From Aspidiotus rigidus (Eukaryota > Arthropoda > Insecta > Hemiptera > Diaspididae), in the NCBI GenBank assembly GCA_035079385.1, contig JAVHKY010000037.1:1426001-1490000 (forward strand): 64,000 bases of DNA. The letters run 5' to 3'. Both the position numbers and the translations under genes were made by a program. Numbering within the stretch: the stretch's first letter is position 1; the number at the start of each line of letters is the position of its first letter. The notes beneath the pieces were generated by a model. It saw nothing but the letters and a program-made list of their open reading frames with translations. It was not told the DNA's origin and ran no database searches. Of the stretch, positions 34,400 through 45,720 are shown one piece after another.

Positions 34400-37300
34400 T
34401 TTAGTGGATACTTTATTCTATATGGACTTGGCAAAAATTGTAATAATTCTCCTACGCGTATTACTAAATACTTTGTCTGTGTCACTCATCAAGATTCAAG
34501 TCACGAGATTCAAATAATTCGTTCAAGTGTAGATATTTTCAATATCAAAATTTTAGGTCCCAGTGTTGACAACTTTAAATCCATGTAAGATGTACTCTCT
34601 TTAGGTCTAAAGTCATCGCATATTTCCTGTACCTTGAGGTCGAAAGGCAACATTTTTCCAACTTTCGCGTGTATAATACAGACATCGGATGGCAAATATT
34701 TTTATGGGATATCCTCTTATGAAGTACCTATCTATCAAAACTTTATTTTTTTTTAAATTTAATATTCATGATACATTATCCAGAGTGCTCCAGGTGCTTT
34801 TACAATATAGTTTCTCGCACCCAGGGCACCTTGATTTCGAGTTCTTACTTGAGGTTAGAATTTTTACAGAATTTAGATATACATATAACAGGCATTGGTA
34901 TTTATATTTAATAGTTTTTCTTTTTTTTTAAATAATACCTGAATGTAGACAGTTGTGCTCGACTTGACTTAATCTCCAGGTGTACCCGTTTTTTTTTGTT
35001 TTTTTCCCCCTATTGTGTTCCAACTATTCTATAGGTTTTTCCCCTTGAAATTTCTCTGACTATGATTATATTCAGTTTTCTGTGGTTTACTTTCTCGAGT
35101 GAACGCAGTTTTCCCAATATTTTTCACTAATATACTTTTCTCGTATTTTTCGAAGTTGTTTGCATTCTGCAAAGGTATGGTCCGAGGTATCTTCCGATTC
35201 CTCGCACTCCCTGCAGATTTCATTCTTTGTGATTTTGAATCTTTTTAAATATGCTGCAAATTTGCCGTGTCCAGTAGAGAGATATTGAGATAAGTTTACA
35301 GCAAGAAAATTTACATCTTATTAATTGGTTTGGTCGAAGAATACAGAGTGCCTGCTCTCGTTTCATCAAATTAATCGCAAAGTTACTATCGAACTCGCTT
35401 CAAAAATGTGATCTGAATTAGACCTCGATGGTGATATCATCAAGGATTTTTCTAGGACAACTTTAAAAAGGTATACAATCCAGCAGCTCATCAGTAACAT
35501 TGACAATTCATCATGATTCCATTTGATTTCTGTTTTTTTGTCGTGGATTTCAGAGTTTGTAATTATGTATTCGGGTCGTATTTTTCTCAACTTTCACATT
35601 GTCAGCTTCTTTACAAGATTCGACATCGTAATTTCGTATGATTTTCTTCTTTGACTTTGAAATTCATTCGAATTTTCCATCTTTCGCATCACCGGAAGAA
35701 ACTCATGTTTGGTCAACCAATAAACAGCGAGAACTTCTCTCTAATCGGCTGTAATACAACAGTCGATAAAAGTGTTGATACATGTACAAGATTCAAGACC
35801 TGTAGTTCAGTATCGAGAGGACTTCAATAAATATCAAACCGAGTGACGTAAAAAGTTTATGGCTAGACTGCAGAAACATTGGATTTCGAGCAAGTGCTCG
35901 TCAAGCAATATTGGCCAGTACATATTCGCTACAATTATACCAGTAGAATGAGGTCATGAATGAATCACAATGTATGAAATACGGGCAAGCTACATTTATA
36001 TCCATGTACTTATCCGATCAGCTGACTCCGACCATCAAAACTTTTTTCATTAGAATTCAGTTCTATCGATTTTCAGTGCTTTCTAACTTCAGACTCGCGA
36101 GCGAGAGGAATATTTCAACGCGGACAACACAGAATTCTTATGAAAACTTCTAACGGTTACGATGTACTGTCGTCGAATATATCGGCCTATCGTAGCTTAG
36201 ACATCTTTCAGGTTCGAATAATAATTCCCGAGTGAGACTTCGTACGTTGAAGTGTAAAATTACCATAACTCTTTGTCGTGAGAGTGAATTGAGGCGATTA
36301 TATTGATGTGTACACAGAGAAGTGATAATCTTACCCTCACCTCATAAAGGCGAAAATTTTTCGAATCCAACAATTTTATTTCGAGATTACATACTTTTCT
36401 ACAGTTATTTTCCAAAACATTTACATTCCGTTATCATCTCTTCTCTTCAAAAATGCTACGTATGTAAATGGACCTATTTTTAGTCCGGGTTTAATTGCGC
36501 GTATACATTTTAGAAATTTTCATATATATTTGTGCTGTGACATATACGAAAAGAACATCGTAACCTGAGCTCTGAAGAATTGAACAAAAGCAGGATTCGC
36601 ATATAGTAGCTTCGCGTTTTCCTAGTACAAAACTTGTACACATTTTGCAAGCTTTCATATGTGATTGATAATAGGCTTCTCTCTCTCTCTCTTTGCGCGT
36701 GCAGTTTTGCGAGATGAATAAATCCCCGAACAAAACTAGAACTGTTCTCTACTACTTCTTGAAGGCAGTTCGGAACGTAGAAAATCCTATTATCGCGTTA
36801 CGAAAATATTCATTTCAGTGATGCTCTCCCTTCTTTCATGGAAACGTCGCGCGACAAAAGGTGAAAGAAAAATGCCGAGAACTGCTTCATTGTACAGGCT
36901 TATATGTGTGTACAATTCGACACAGTAGGATAAAGCTAGCGCCCTTGTTAGTTTTGTCGACGTTAAAGCATTTTCACGCGTCTCTCTACGACTTTCATAT
37001 ACCTTTGTCGCAAATAAAACTTGTTTACTTTTTCCTTTTTTCAAAAAAAAGAAAAAGTCGCGCTTTAATATTGAAAGGGATGTTATAAATTTGAAGAATT
37101 AATGTCAATAAATATTGAAACTTTGAAATTGGTCCTTTTCTGTCGTTACGCTGTAATATCAATGCATATCGAAGAGAATTTGCAACGTCACGAGGCTGCC
37201 CTTCAATTAAGGGACGACTTAGTGTTGTCACATAATGATAACTGTTTGCGAAGTATGGGTGCTGAGGAAGAAGATGAGCGGAGAATTTGAGCTGCAAAAA

Positions 37301-37920
37301 TACAATTCACAAAAAAGACGGTGGTCTATATTCGGAAAGAAACAAAGTGATATCGACAGAACTGAAAATGATATCGTTATCATCAAGAGGGTCAAAAATC
37401 GCAACGGAGTGCGAAGACAGTGTGTTAAAAATGATGTATATAATTACAATGTGGTCAGAAAAAGATGAAGAGCCCGAAGAAAGCTAATCGACATTATACA
37501 ACTCGATTCAATTAGGTTTGTTCTCGGAAGATTCTAAGTTTTCTAAAAACGACAGTGCAGTGTATGTCAACCCGGAAAGAGAGAATTCTGATTACAGTTT
37601 CATTCACAATTCTCCCGACGTATGAATTGGCATAGTATTTGAATGGTTTGAATAGAGTACCGACTTTATCTTGGAATTTTCAATCGAAGGTTCCACTAAA
37701 TCAAGTGCCAAAATTTCGGAGTACCCATATGTGCCATTTCATAACTCCATTTCTTAATCATCTCGGCGAGCTTCTCTCTTTCCTCTCTTGTTTACTCGAG
37801 CTTACCCACCTCAGACCAGTTTCGATGTGAACATTCCCAAAACACTTTTGTTAGTCTAGAGATCGTATTTCCCTCCCTCCCTCCTCCTCCCTGATAAAAA
37901 CTTACCTAATACCGAACGAC
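34400..37920. other. Non-coding, nothing recognised
   Basis: AT-rich sequence with many short frames on both strands and no recognisable domain. A CT microsatellite lies near 36677-36693. Confidence 0.45.
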
Positions 37921-37928
37921 AAATGTTG

Positions 37929-38058
37929 AACTTTAATTTCAATTTGAGGGCACTGCCTAACGCTCTGAAGATGAGGATTGTGATCCTCGAAACGTAAGCG
38001 TTTTTGTAATGTTTATTATTAAGTGACGGCAGTGCCCTCAAATTAAAATTAAAGTTTA
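37929..38058. repeat. Short inverted repeat with a hammerhead-like core
   Basis: AACTTTAATTTCAATTTGAG and GGGCACTGCC at 37929-37957 pair with GGCAGTGCCCTCAAATTAAA at 38028-38047 and the bases after it. Between them, ACGCT (37960) and AGCGT (37997) can pair around CTGAAGATGAGGAT and ATCCTCGAAACGT, which holds its own GAGGAT/ATCCTC stem. CTGAAGATG..stem..CGAAAC resembles motifs associated with Penelope-like elements and hammerhead ribozymes (core CUGAUGA..GAAA), but the extra AG in CTGAAGA departs from the consensus. Confidence 0.45.
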
Positions 38059-38249
38059 AATTTCCGTCATCTCAAGTTTTATTTCTTTGACAAATGTTAA
38101 TTTTCTTAGATTGGGCTAGCAGGGTGGGCCTCGACAAATGTGACTCAAATAGCACACATATGTGCCTCAACAGTCTCTCAACTTTGCTGTCCTCCTTTCC
38201 CTGAATATGAAAATGGCGTTTTTCAAAATACGTATCGTCAAATCGGTTT

Positions 38250-40520
38250 CCACCAAAGAAGAGGAGGGCTGTTTACTGGTGGACCAACAAGATTGCCGAA
38301 TTGAGAAAAGAGTGCAACCGTCAGCGCCGGATATACCAGCGTAGTAGTAGCCGCGAAGGGGCGCGGGCGGTTGCACCTGAATACCAGCTGGCTCGCAAAA
38401 GGCTGAAGAAGGCCATCAAGGACAGCAAGAGGGCTGCATGGCGAGAGCTATGTGAGATGGCAGATGACGACCCGTTTGGGAAGCCTTAGAAGTTAGTGCT
38501 GAAGAAGCTAAAAGGGCTCTCAGCAATGAGCCGAATGGAGCCGGATGTTGTGGGTCAAATCATTGATGGCTTGTTCCCACAGCAGCCACCACCAATGGTA
38601 ACGCTACCAATAGTAGAAGAGGATGGTATATCCCTCCTAGGCACCGAGGAGGTTGATGCAGCAGTTAATAGACTGCGGGGTAAGTATTGGAAGGCTCCAG
38701 GCCCGGATAAGATTCCAAATCCAGTCTGGAGCGCCATACATTCAGTTGACCCAGCACTGCTTGTTGATACATTCAATGCGGCAATTGTTGGGAGACTGTT
38801 CCCTGTGCGATGGAAGAAAGCCAGGCTAGCGTTGATTGATAAGAAGGATAAACCACCTGGTCTACCATCCTCTTACCGTCCACTTTATCTGCTAGACAAT
38901 GTTGGGAAACTCCTAGAAAGAGTGATAGCCAATCGTTTGGAGAGCTATCTGAAGGAAAGAGATATAATCTCTGATAGCCAGTACGGTTTTCAAACTGGAC
39001 GCTGCACATCAGATGCTGGGATCCGGCTGAAGAAGATAGCCAAGTCAGCAATTGATATGCGCCAGTTTTGCGCAGCCGTCAGCCTCGACATAAGAAATGC
39101 GTTCAATTCAATTCCATGGAAGATGATATTGGAAGCTCTTGTGAACGCAGGAGTGCCCGCATACCTGCTCAGGATGATCAGCAGCTATCTTAGCTGCCGT
39201 GAAATCCAAGCAGAGACGTCTGCTGGTACAGTAAAGCGCCCTGTTACTTGTGGGGTGCCGCAGGGGTCGGTCCTTGGGCCGCTTTTGTGGTGCGTCGCAT
39301 TTAACGGAATCTTTAAGGTGAAGCTGCCACCGGGGGTTAAGCTTATCTGCTATGCGGATGACACCCTGGTGGTATGCACCGCCGAAACAACTGTAGCGGT
39401 GGAGAGCAGGGTAAACCGGGCCCTAGAGGATGTGACGCGTTGGATCGAGTCGGCTGGACTTGAACTAGCAGCAAGTAAGACGGAGGCCATTTTATTCACG
39501 ACCCGTCGGATGTTCAAGCCACCCACCTTTCGCCTGCGAGGTGTGGAAATTGAAACCAAGAAGCAAATGAAATACCTGGGCATCTGGTTTGACTCAAAGC
39601 TGAGCTTCAGGCACCATTTCCTGATGGCAGCGGAGAAGGCGGGCCGGGTAGTTGGATACCTAAGCCGCCTTATGAGGAACCTGGGAGGACCGAGAGAAGC
39701 AAGAAGAAGGATCATGATGAGCACCGCCTTGTCGATCCTCCTATATGGTGCGCCAGTATGGGCCGACTGCATGAAGATACCGTACCGAAGAAGAGAGATG
39801 GTAAAGATCCAACGAAGAGCTGCGCTGAGGTGTGTTAGTGCCTACCGCACTGTCTCGACGGAGGCTCTTTGTGTATTAGCACGTTCACCACCAATCGAGC
39901 TCCTTGCTGAGGAGAGAGCGGTGGTGTTCGAAGCAAAAAAGGGAACGACGACCAACCGAGAAGCTTTACGGGTCAAGCAGGAGGCCAGGCGCTCCTTGCT
40001 TGTAAAGTGGAAAGAAAGAATTGCCCAGAGTGAGCTGGGTACATGGACAACCCGTGTGCTAATACGCGACCTTGATGAGTGGATGAACCGACACCATGGT
40101 CAGCTGAATTTTCACCTGACGCAGGTGTTAAGCGGCCATGGCTGCTTCAACAAGTACCTTCACGAGAAGTTAAGGGAAGTTGAGCAGGCAACGTGTTCGC
40201 ACTGTAACCAAGGGCGGGATGATGGACCACAACACACCTTATTTGAGTGTGAGGCGTGGAGGCGTGAGCGGGACGAGCTTAGTCGGTCTCTTCAAGAGAT
40301 CGGGGTAGATGAAGCGCTCGACCCGAGTAGCTTGGTACCCACCATGCTAGGTTCCGAAGAAGCATGGAACCAGGTGTCTGCATTTGCGGCCACCATCATG
40401 AAGAGGAAGATGGACCAGGAATGGAATAGGCAAATGCAGAACCACGCTATGGCCTACTCAACACCTGTGTACCATCAACATCCAGATCTGCAGGAAGAAG
40501 AGGACCAAGACCTTCCCTGA
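38250..40520 (+). pseudogene. R1-clade reverse transcriptase, one in-frame stop
   Basis: The frame is open from about 38250 (RRAVYWWTNKIAELRKECN, the linker after the endonuclease) to 40520. It is broken only by TAG at 38487-38489, where the family usually has a tyrosine (DPFGKP-stop-K). In the 674-residue part after the stop, RT motifs are SLDIRNAFNSI (about 196-206), GVPQGSVLGP (253-262) and YADDTL (286-291). A C-terminal CCHC finger uses C567, C570, H580 and C585. Linker, RT order and finger match R1/TRAS-like elements; R1 members often choose specific targets, though none is evident here. An acidic tail ends the frame. Confidence 0.85.
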
Positions 40521-40800
40521 AGAAGAAGATGAAGAAACTCCAACAGTGACCTACTGTATTGTGTAGTGTGGTGGTGTTTGTTGTTGTGAGTGTTCTTATG
40601 TTTTTGTGCGTGCCAGGGGGGCACTGCAGCTTGGCGGATGCCAAAGCAACTTGGCAGTTGCCGAGTAGAAGAGGGGGTTCGCATAGGAGATTCCTCCTTC
40701 ACTGAAGTTATACCTGAAAGGATCGATTCCGGTGTTGGAGGAAACAATATTAAATGCATACGCAACCCGCACCTACTCCATTATTGATGACGGGTGGTGC
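38250..40800 (+). mobile_element. R1-type LINE, 5'-truncated
   Basis: The RT frame is followed by about 280 bases of 3' untranslated sequence ending near 40790. The endonuclease is absent, as expected for a 5'-truncated insertion. GC content and codon use are visibly higher than in flanking DNA, marking a recently arrived element. The 3' boundary is approximate. Confidence 0.75.
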
Positions 40801-41530
40801 TGCACATGCGACACACAAGCGAATCATCAAATCGGTTATTCACTCTCTCGTCTATAGCGAACGAGACCAACCCTACTTCGCACCTCGTTCTAATACGATT
40901 TACAAGAATTGCTAAGAGTAATTATGATCCAATTTATGAATCGTTCTACTAAATTTCGTTTCCGGGCTTCCTCGCTTTTAAAGTTGGTCTGCCGTCATCC
41001 GCTGAACCTAAAACGTTCGTCCATATTTTATTCTGATAATTTTACGACTTTTGTAAAAGTTTTATATGTTCGTGAGTTTTATGAATTATTGTGTCGTAAC
41101 TAAGGAATAAAGAACTAATGAACATCCTTACATTTTGTAATGAGAAGTTTGAAAAACGATAGGAATTCTTATAGGGAACTAATAAATAGCACGCAATAAA
41201 ATTAATTGTTGCACGGAATATAATTAATGAGGAATAACGGAATGCAATATAGCAATGAGACGGTATATGTAACTGAAATGCACGGAATTGATGCACGGAA
41301 ATTAAAAATTGTTTGAACGTAATTTGAAAAAAAATTATACTCGTGAAATTGGAATCTTGTAATAATTTTTATAGATGGAAGAATGCTTTGGTGGTTTCCG
41401 AGAATTTTTTGTACGCGAAAAGTATCGAGATCAATATCACCGAAAAGGAGCAAACATTTGTTGGTTTTTCAATCTATAAAGATTATTTTGGAAAAAAAAA
41501 AGTTATTCGTCAATGTAGGAGGAAAGAAAG
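40801..41530. other. Non-coding, nothing recognised
   Basis: AT-rich DNA with overlapping short frames lacking domains. Confidence 0.45.
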
Positions 41531-41536
41531 TTGAAC

Positions 41537-42157
41537 GAAGGAGCGGCTATTGGGCAGCCGTCCACGAATAACGGATTGGAATCCACGAACGGTGTGATCA
41601 AAGGATAAAACACAATGAGAGAGCGCCTTCCTGTGGGCCAATTTTTGAATTGCGTCAGAGAAATTGTGGCACAGTGGTCGGAATTAAGGGATCCGGCATC
41701 AATCAACTGATTCCCGTTTTCGACGACGCCGACATTACCCCTCTCCCTCTGGACGCAGGCATTTCAGTGGGCCACTGAAAACAGATCTGTAATGGAGCGG
41801 TCACAGGGTATGCATGACGGGTGCCAACAATTCTTTGTCGCTTCATCCTCTTCGAAAACATCTATCACCAAGAAGATGCTGGCTCAGTACGAGACAAGTA
41901 ATTGGAAGACTTTTGACCAATTTGTTCGAGAGAATTACGGCGTGTGGAAGATTCATATGAACAGAAATGTTCACCATGAGTCTACCTGTACATGCCCATT
42001 CTACCTCAAACATTCCGCTTGTAAGCATGTGTTAGGTATGCTCATCCGGCTGCACTTGGTACGTGTTCCGCCCGAAGCGAAGCAAGTTCCCTTAGGACAA
42101 AAACGCAAGCGTGGTCGGCCTGCAAAAGCTAAGCGGGCCCTTCTTGTTCAATGCTGA
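41537..42157 (+). pseudogene. Mutator-like transposase fragment with SWIM zinc finger
   Basis: One frame runs through STNNGLESTNGVIKG, RERLPVGQFL, IVAQWSELRD and LSLWTQAFQWA, then the continuous 121-codon piece from 41792. It carries stops TAA near 41606 and TGA near 41708. The 3' part has a SWIM finger: CTC, then HSACKH, spaced as CxC..CxH. The tail is LGQKRKRGRPAKAKRALL. NNG.E..N..IK followed by a RERLP segment and SWIM is the layout of MULE transposases downstream of their catalytic DDE domain. The N-terminal catalytic part is not visible. The related remnant at 21461-21664 shares the basic tail. Confidence 0.75.
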
Positions 42158-43487
42158 ATGCATTTCATCTCTTTGTCATATAACTTTTATTTCACATATT
42201 TTGAGTTTAGTACATATTTTGGGCGCCGTTTATTTTCCCGTTTCAAACAATTAATAATGCGTTCATTCGTTCCTCTATTCGTTAATTCATTTTATATGCC
42301 GTGAGGCTTTTGCTTTTCTGTTTGATATTATAATATACCGTTCAAATATTACATTTTCTGTGCAAAGTCTATTTCTCCTTCCGTGCTGATAAATCATACC
42401 CATTCTTATATTGCCCGTATTCTTTATCATTGGACGTACGACTGAATGCTCCGAAGTCTGTTTAGTCTGAGAGTTCAGTATAAAACAGAAAAACTTATCT
42501 AATTGAATTTATTTCACCTATGTTTCTAGCAGACCATATTCAGTGCAATTATGTGTATTTAAATTTTCATAATACGAGTTTAAGTGCAAATTATAGCTAT
42601 TGGGTTCTAAAACACTTTGGTGAACAAGTTTTTCTAGAAGGGATCAAATCTTTATTTTCTTAGCACCGTGAGTTCCTATTTCTGTAATCACCAGCGTAAC
42701 TCGGTCAACTTAATTTCAAATATTGAGGTTAGTTCTATCGCTCTTGGGAGTTGACTTCATTCACTGCGTTTATTGGAATAAGCAAGGTACCAGTTTTTCC
42801 CCTTCTGATACGCACAGCTAGAAGATTGAAATTTTTGAAGTGTCTTACGTAAGTAGGTCACATGAATATTTGTTCGAAAAAAGAAGATACAGCACAGAAG
42901 TGAACTCGTTTCCTCCGGAGAAACGTAGTAGGGCATTTCTTTCCTGCACTTCGATGTCTACCTATTATATTGACTCTTGATACGTCCGTCTTGGTCTCGA
43001 TAACGTCATAGTAAGGTCCCTTCTCCACCAACATTTCTTTGCTTAGTATAAACTTGGTTTTTGTATGTTAGGCTAACTAGTTGACAGGCTCATTCTTGTC
43101 CTAGTATTATGTGTAGTATACTCAACTATAGGCTGATTAGCTCACTCGCTCTACTCGGTATAAAATTAGTCTTCGCCTGTGACGTCCTACTACGCCCCGC
43201 CTAGCTTTCTCTCTCTCTCTTCCTAGTTTACTACATTCTTGTAAAGGAGTGACCCTATGACACTGTCTTGCGCTACACCAGCCTGGGTGCAGTGGAATCG
43301 TGACTTGCTTTCCTCGTATATGACACGACATTTCTAGTTAAATAAGTACGACTCTACCAGGCCGTCAAATTTTCTGAGCTAAATGACCTGTACTTGGCCA
43401 TGGTTGTCTCTAGTTACAGGCCTAAATACTGAAGGAGATGGCCCCAGTACATGCGTGTGTTGGGATAAGATAAAGGACAGGATGATG
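42158..43487. other. Non-coding, nothing recognised
   Basis: No frame with a domain and no repeat boundary noticed. Confidence 0.45.
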
Positions 43488-44594
43488 TAGTAATGGCGAT
43501 AACCCGTTTCCCGTGTTCTTCCAAATGTCATTGCAGACTCCCGCAAACGACCAAACGACCGATTTGCGAGTTTATTTGTGACCTGCGACTCATTGCCTAC
43601 TTCCTGCCAATGGACAATGAGCATCCTTTTCTCATCGCAAGTCACATTTTATGTAACCGGGATGGGGTACCGCGTCGGTTTACTGCCATACGCGGAGTAA
43701 GAGGCGAGTAAGAGTGATGCTGCGGGACTTAGAAATATTTTCGTACTTCTTGGACTTGTAAAATTTTTCATTTTCAATTCTTGGACTTAGAAATATTTTC
43801 AACTGTTGGACTGGGAATTATTTTCCAATTGTTGGACTTTGAAATATTTTCATACTTCTTGGACTTGTAAAATTTTTCATTTTTGATCGTCGGACTTTGT
43901 AATATTTCCAACTGTGGGAGACAAATCAAAAATGAAAAATTTTACAAGTCCAAGAAGTATGAAAATATTTCAAAGGAAAATAATTCCAAGTCCAACAGTT
44001 GAAAATAATTATTTCCAAGTCCAAAAATTGGAAAATAATTCCAAGTCCAAGAAGTATGAAAATATTTCAATGTCCAATAAATGGAAAATATTTCAAAGTC
44101 CAACAATTGGAAAATAATTCCAAGTCCAATAGTTGAAAATATTTCAAAGTCCAACAATATTGGAAAATAATTCTAAGTCAAAGAAGTATGAAAATATTTC
44201 AATGTCCAACTATTGGAAAATATTTCAAAGTCCAACAATTGGAAAATAATTGTAAGTCCAAGAAGTATGAAAAGTTCAAGTCCAACAGTTGAAAATATTT
44301 CAAAGTCCAACAGTTGAAAATATTTAAAAGTCCCGCGGCATCACTCTTACACGTTAACCCGACGCGTCACCCAATCTCGGTTACATACCCTACTAGGGTA
44401 AGAGGATAGGCCGTAGTCGACCCAATGATCTATAAAATCACTTCTCCCATCTCGAATGAACTAAGGAGGGCTAGTGACAGCTCACCTCCAAGCCGCCGAG
44501 CGAAGCAACGCACAAAAGTCAGTCGTTGGGTCGTTTGCGGGAGTCCGCGATGACATTTGAAAGAACACGGGAAACGGGTTATCGCTTAGTAATG
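43488..44594. mobile_element. 1.1-kb foldback element with inverted satellite core
   Basis: Outer inverted ends: GCGATAACCCGTTTCCCGTG at 43496, matched by CACGGGAAACGGGTTATCGC ending at 44585, with similarity for about 60-70 bases. Inside, a GTAAGAGTGATGCTGCGGGACTT block (43709) faces AAGTCCCGCGGCATCACTCTTAC (right). Between these, units with GGACTTGTAAAATTTTTCAT and GGACTTAGAAATATTTTC run one way to about 43915 and the opposite way from there. TAGTAATG flanks both sides (43488-43495, 44587-44594), with one extra T on the right. An 8-9-bp duplication with long inverted ends is typical of foldback or MULE-like elements. No gene is encoded. Confidence 0.8.
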
Positions 44595-44733
44595 CTTCCT
44601 AGTGTGGTACTGGTCTATAAATCGATGTATCGATATAAGTCCTTACAACAGATTGCTATGTCGGAGTACTATTGTTTTCACTTTTTTTTTTTTTTTTTTC
44701 TTCTTTTATAATTTTTCTCTATGGTTGGATGTA

Positions 44734-44734
<1 letters not shown>

Positions 44735-44767
<33 letters not shown>
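44735..44767. repeat. Poly(A) tract beside the mitochondrial insert
   Basis: About 30 A residues follow a T-rich run (44682-44699) and precede the AT-rich mitochondrial-like sequence. It may mark an insertion or assembly junction. Confidence 0.8.
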
Positions 44768-44769
<2 letters not shown>

Positions 44770-45320
44770 AGTTGATATTATATTTGTATTGAAATTGATA
44801 AAATCATAAAAATTGATCTATGAAATTCATTTAAATTAATAATATTATAATTAATTTCAATGTAGTTTCATTTGATGAAAAAGTTATAAAAATAATATTA
44901 AAATTATTTATATGAAGAAGGAAATAAAAATCAAAATCTTCAATTATTTATTTGTGGATAAAATTTGGTAAATTGATAATATTATTATTTCATTTATTAT
45001 CAATAATGAAAACTAATTTATGAAAATTTCTAAATTAAATTATTCATATTTATAATGAATGATAATTATAAAAATAGTTGAATTTTTAAATAGAAAAATT
45101 TATTATAATGATGAATATAAAAATAAAATTATTTAAATTAATGTCATTTTTAAATCATTTATAAAAGGAAAATTAATTATTAAATAAATTGATTTAAAAA
45201 ATAAATATAAATTGAATTTTTAAAAATTAATTTAAATAATAATACATAATGATAAAATGATATTACAAATCTAAATTTAATACTAGAATTGAAAATGAAT
45301 AAATCATTTCAATTTTATTG
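44770..45320 (-). pseudogene. COX1: Nuclear mitochondrial copy of COX1, 5'-central part, minus strand
   Basis: Read on the minus strand, 44914-44958 gives PQMNNWSFWFLFPSS, closely matching the conserved COX1 segment around MNNMSFWLLPPS when TGA is read as Trp. Both neighbours keep the gene's order at the nucleotide level: an ATTAGTT..ATTATTGATAAT segment where WLVPLM is expected upstream, and TTTTTCATCAAATGAAACTACATTG then AGATCAATTTTTATG where the later COX1 helix lies. Higher coordinates (45060-45170) still resemble the start of COX1. The frame is heavily broken. Very high A+T also fits insect mitochondrial DNA. Boundaries are approximate, and the outer parts rest on weak nucleotide similarity. 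Confidence 0.6.
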
Positions 45321-45324
45321 GTAT

Positions 45325-45720
45325 TAATACACAAATATATTTTATAACAACAACTTTAATTATTGCTATACCAGAAGAAATTAAAATTTTTAGATGATTA
45401 ATAACATTAAATATTACTGATACATATTAATTTTCATGATTGTTATTGAGTTGTTGCATAGTTTCTTCATGTATTATCAATAGGAATTGTTTTTTCAATT
45501 ATTTCGAGACTATGTTTTTGCTTAATAATTTTTAATAATGATATTTAATCATTAAATTTAAAATTTATAAATTGTTTATCAATTTATTATTGTAGAAGTT
45601 AATTTTTAATAATTTAATTATATTATTTTTTTCTAAATATTAATTCAACCATAGGTTTATGGTAATTAAAATTAAATTAAGTAATTTGAGAAATTTCTTA
45701 AAATAAATTTAAAAACAAAT
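45325..45720 (+). pseudogene. COX1: Nuclear mitochondrial copy of COX1, 3' part, plus strand
   Basis: On the plus strand, about 45330-45415 reads TQMYFMTTTLIIAMP then EIKIFSWLMTL with the invertebrate mitochondrial code (ATA Met, TGA Trp, AGA Ser), matching COX1 TRAYFTSATMII and IKIFSWLATL. From about 45431 it reads FHDCYWVVA, stop, FLHVLSMGIVFSII, matching COX1 [22 protein letters not shown]. About 50-60 codons that separate these blocks in a normal COX1 are missing. Weaker similarity continues to about 45620. Stops and the deletion mean it cannot work; in the nucleus it would also be read with the wrong code. Confidence 0.75.

Noticed and set aside
39350..39772. 140-codon minus-strand frame
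   Set aside because: Antisense to the R1 reverse transcriptase with its YADD motif.
43700..44340. Regular spaced repeats suggestive of a CRISPR array
   Set aside because: The genome is animal, units are inverted about a centre and directly adjacent without unique spacers, and no cas genes exist.
44526..44711. 61-codon frame beginning in the foldback element's right end
   Set aside because: Its first part is the terminal inverted repeat and its end is a poly-T run translated as Phe.
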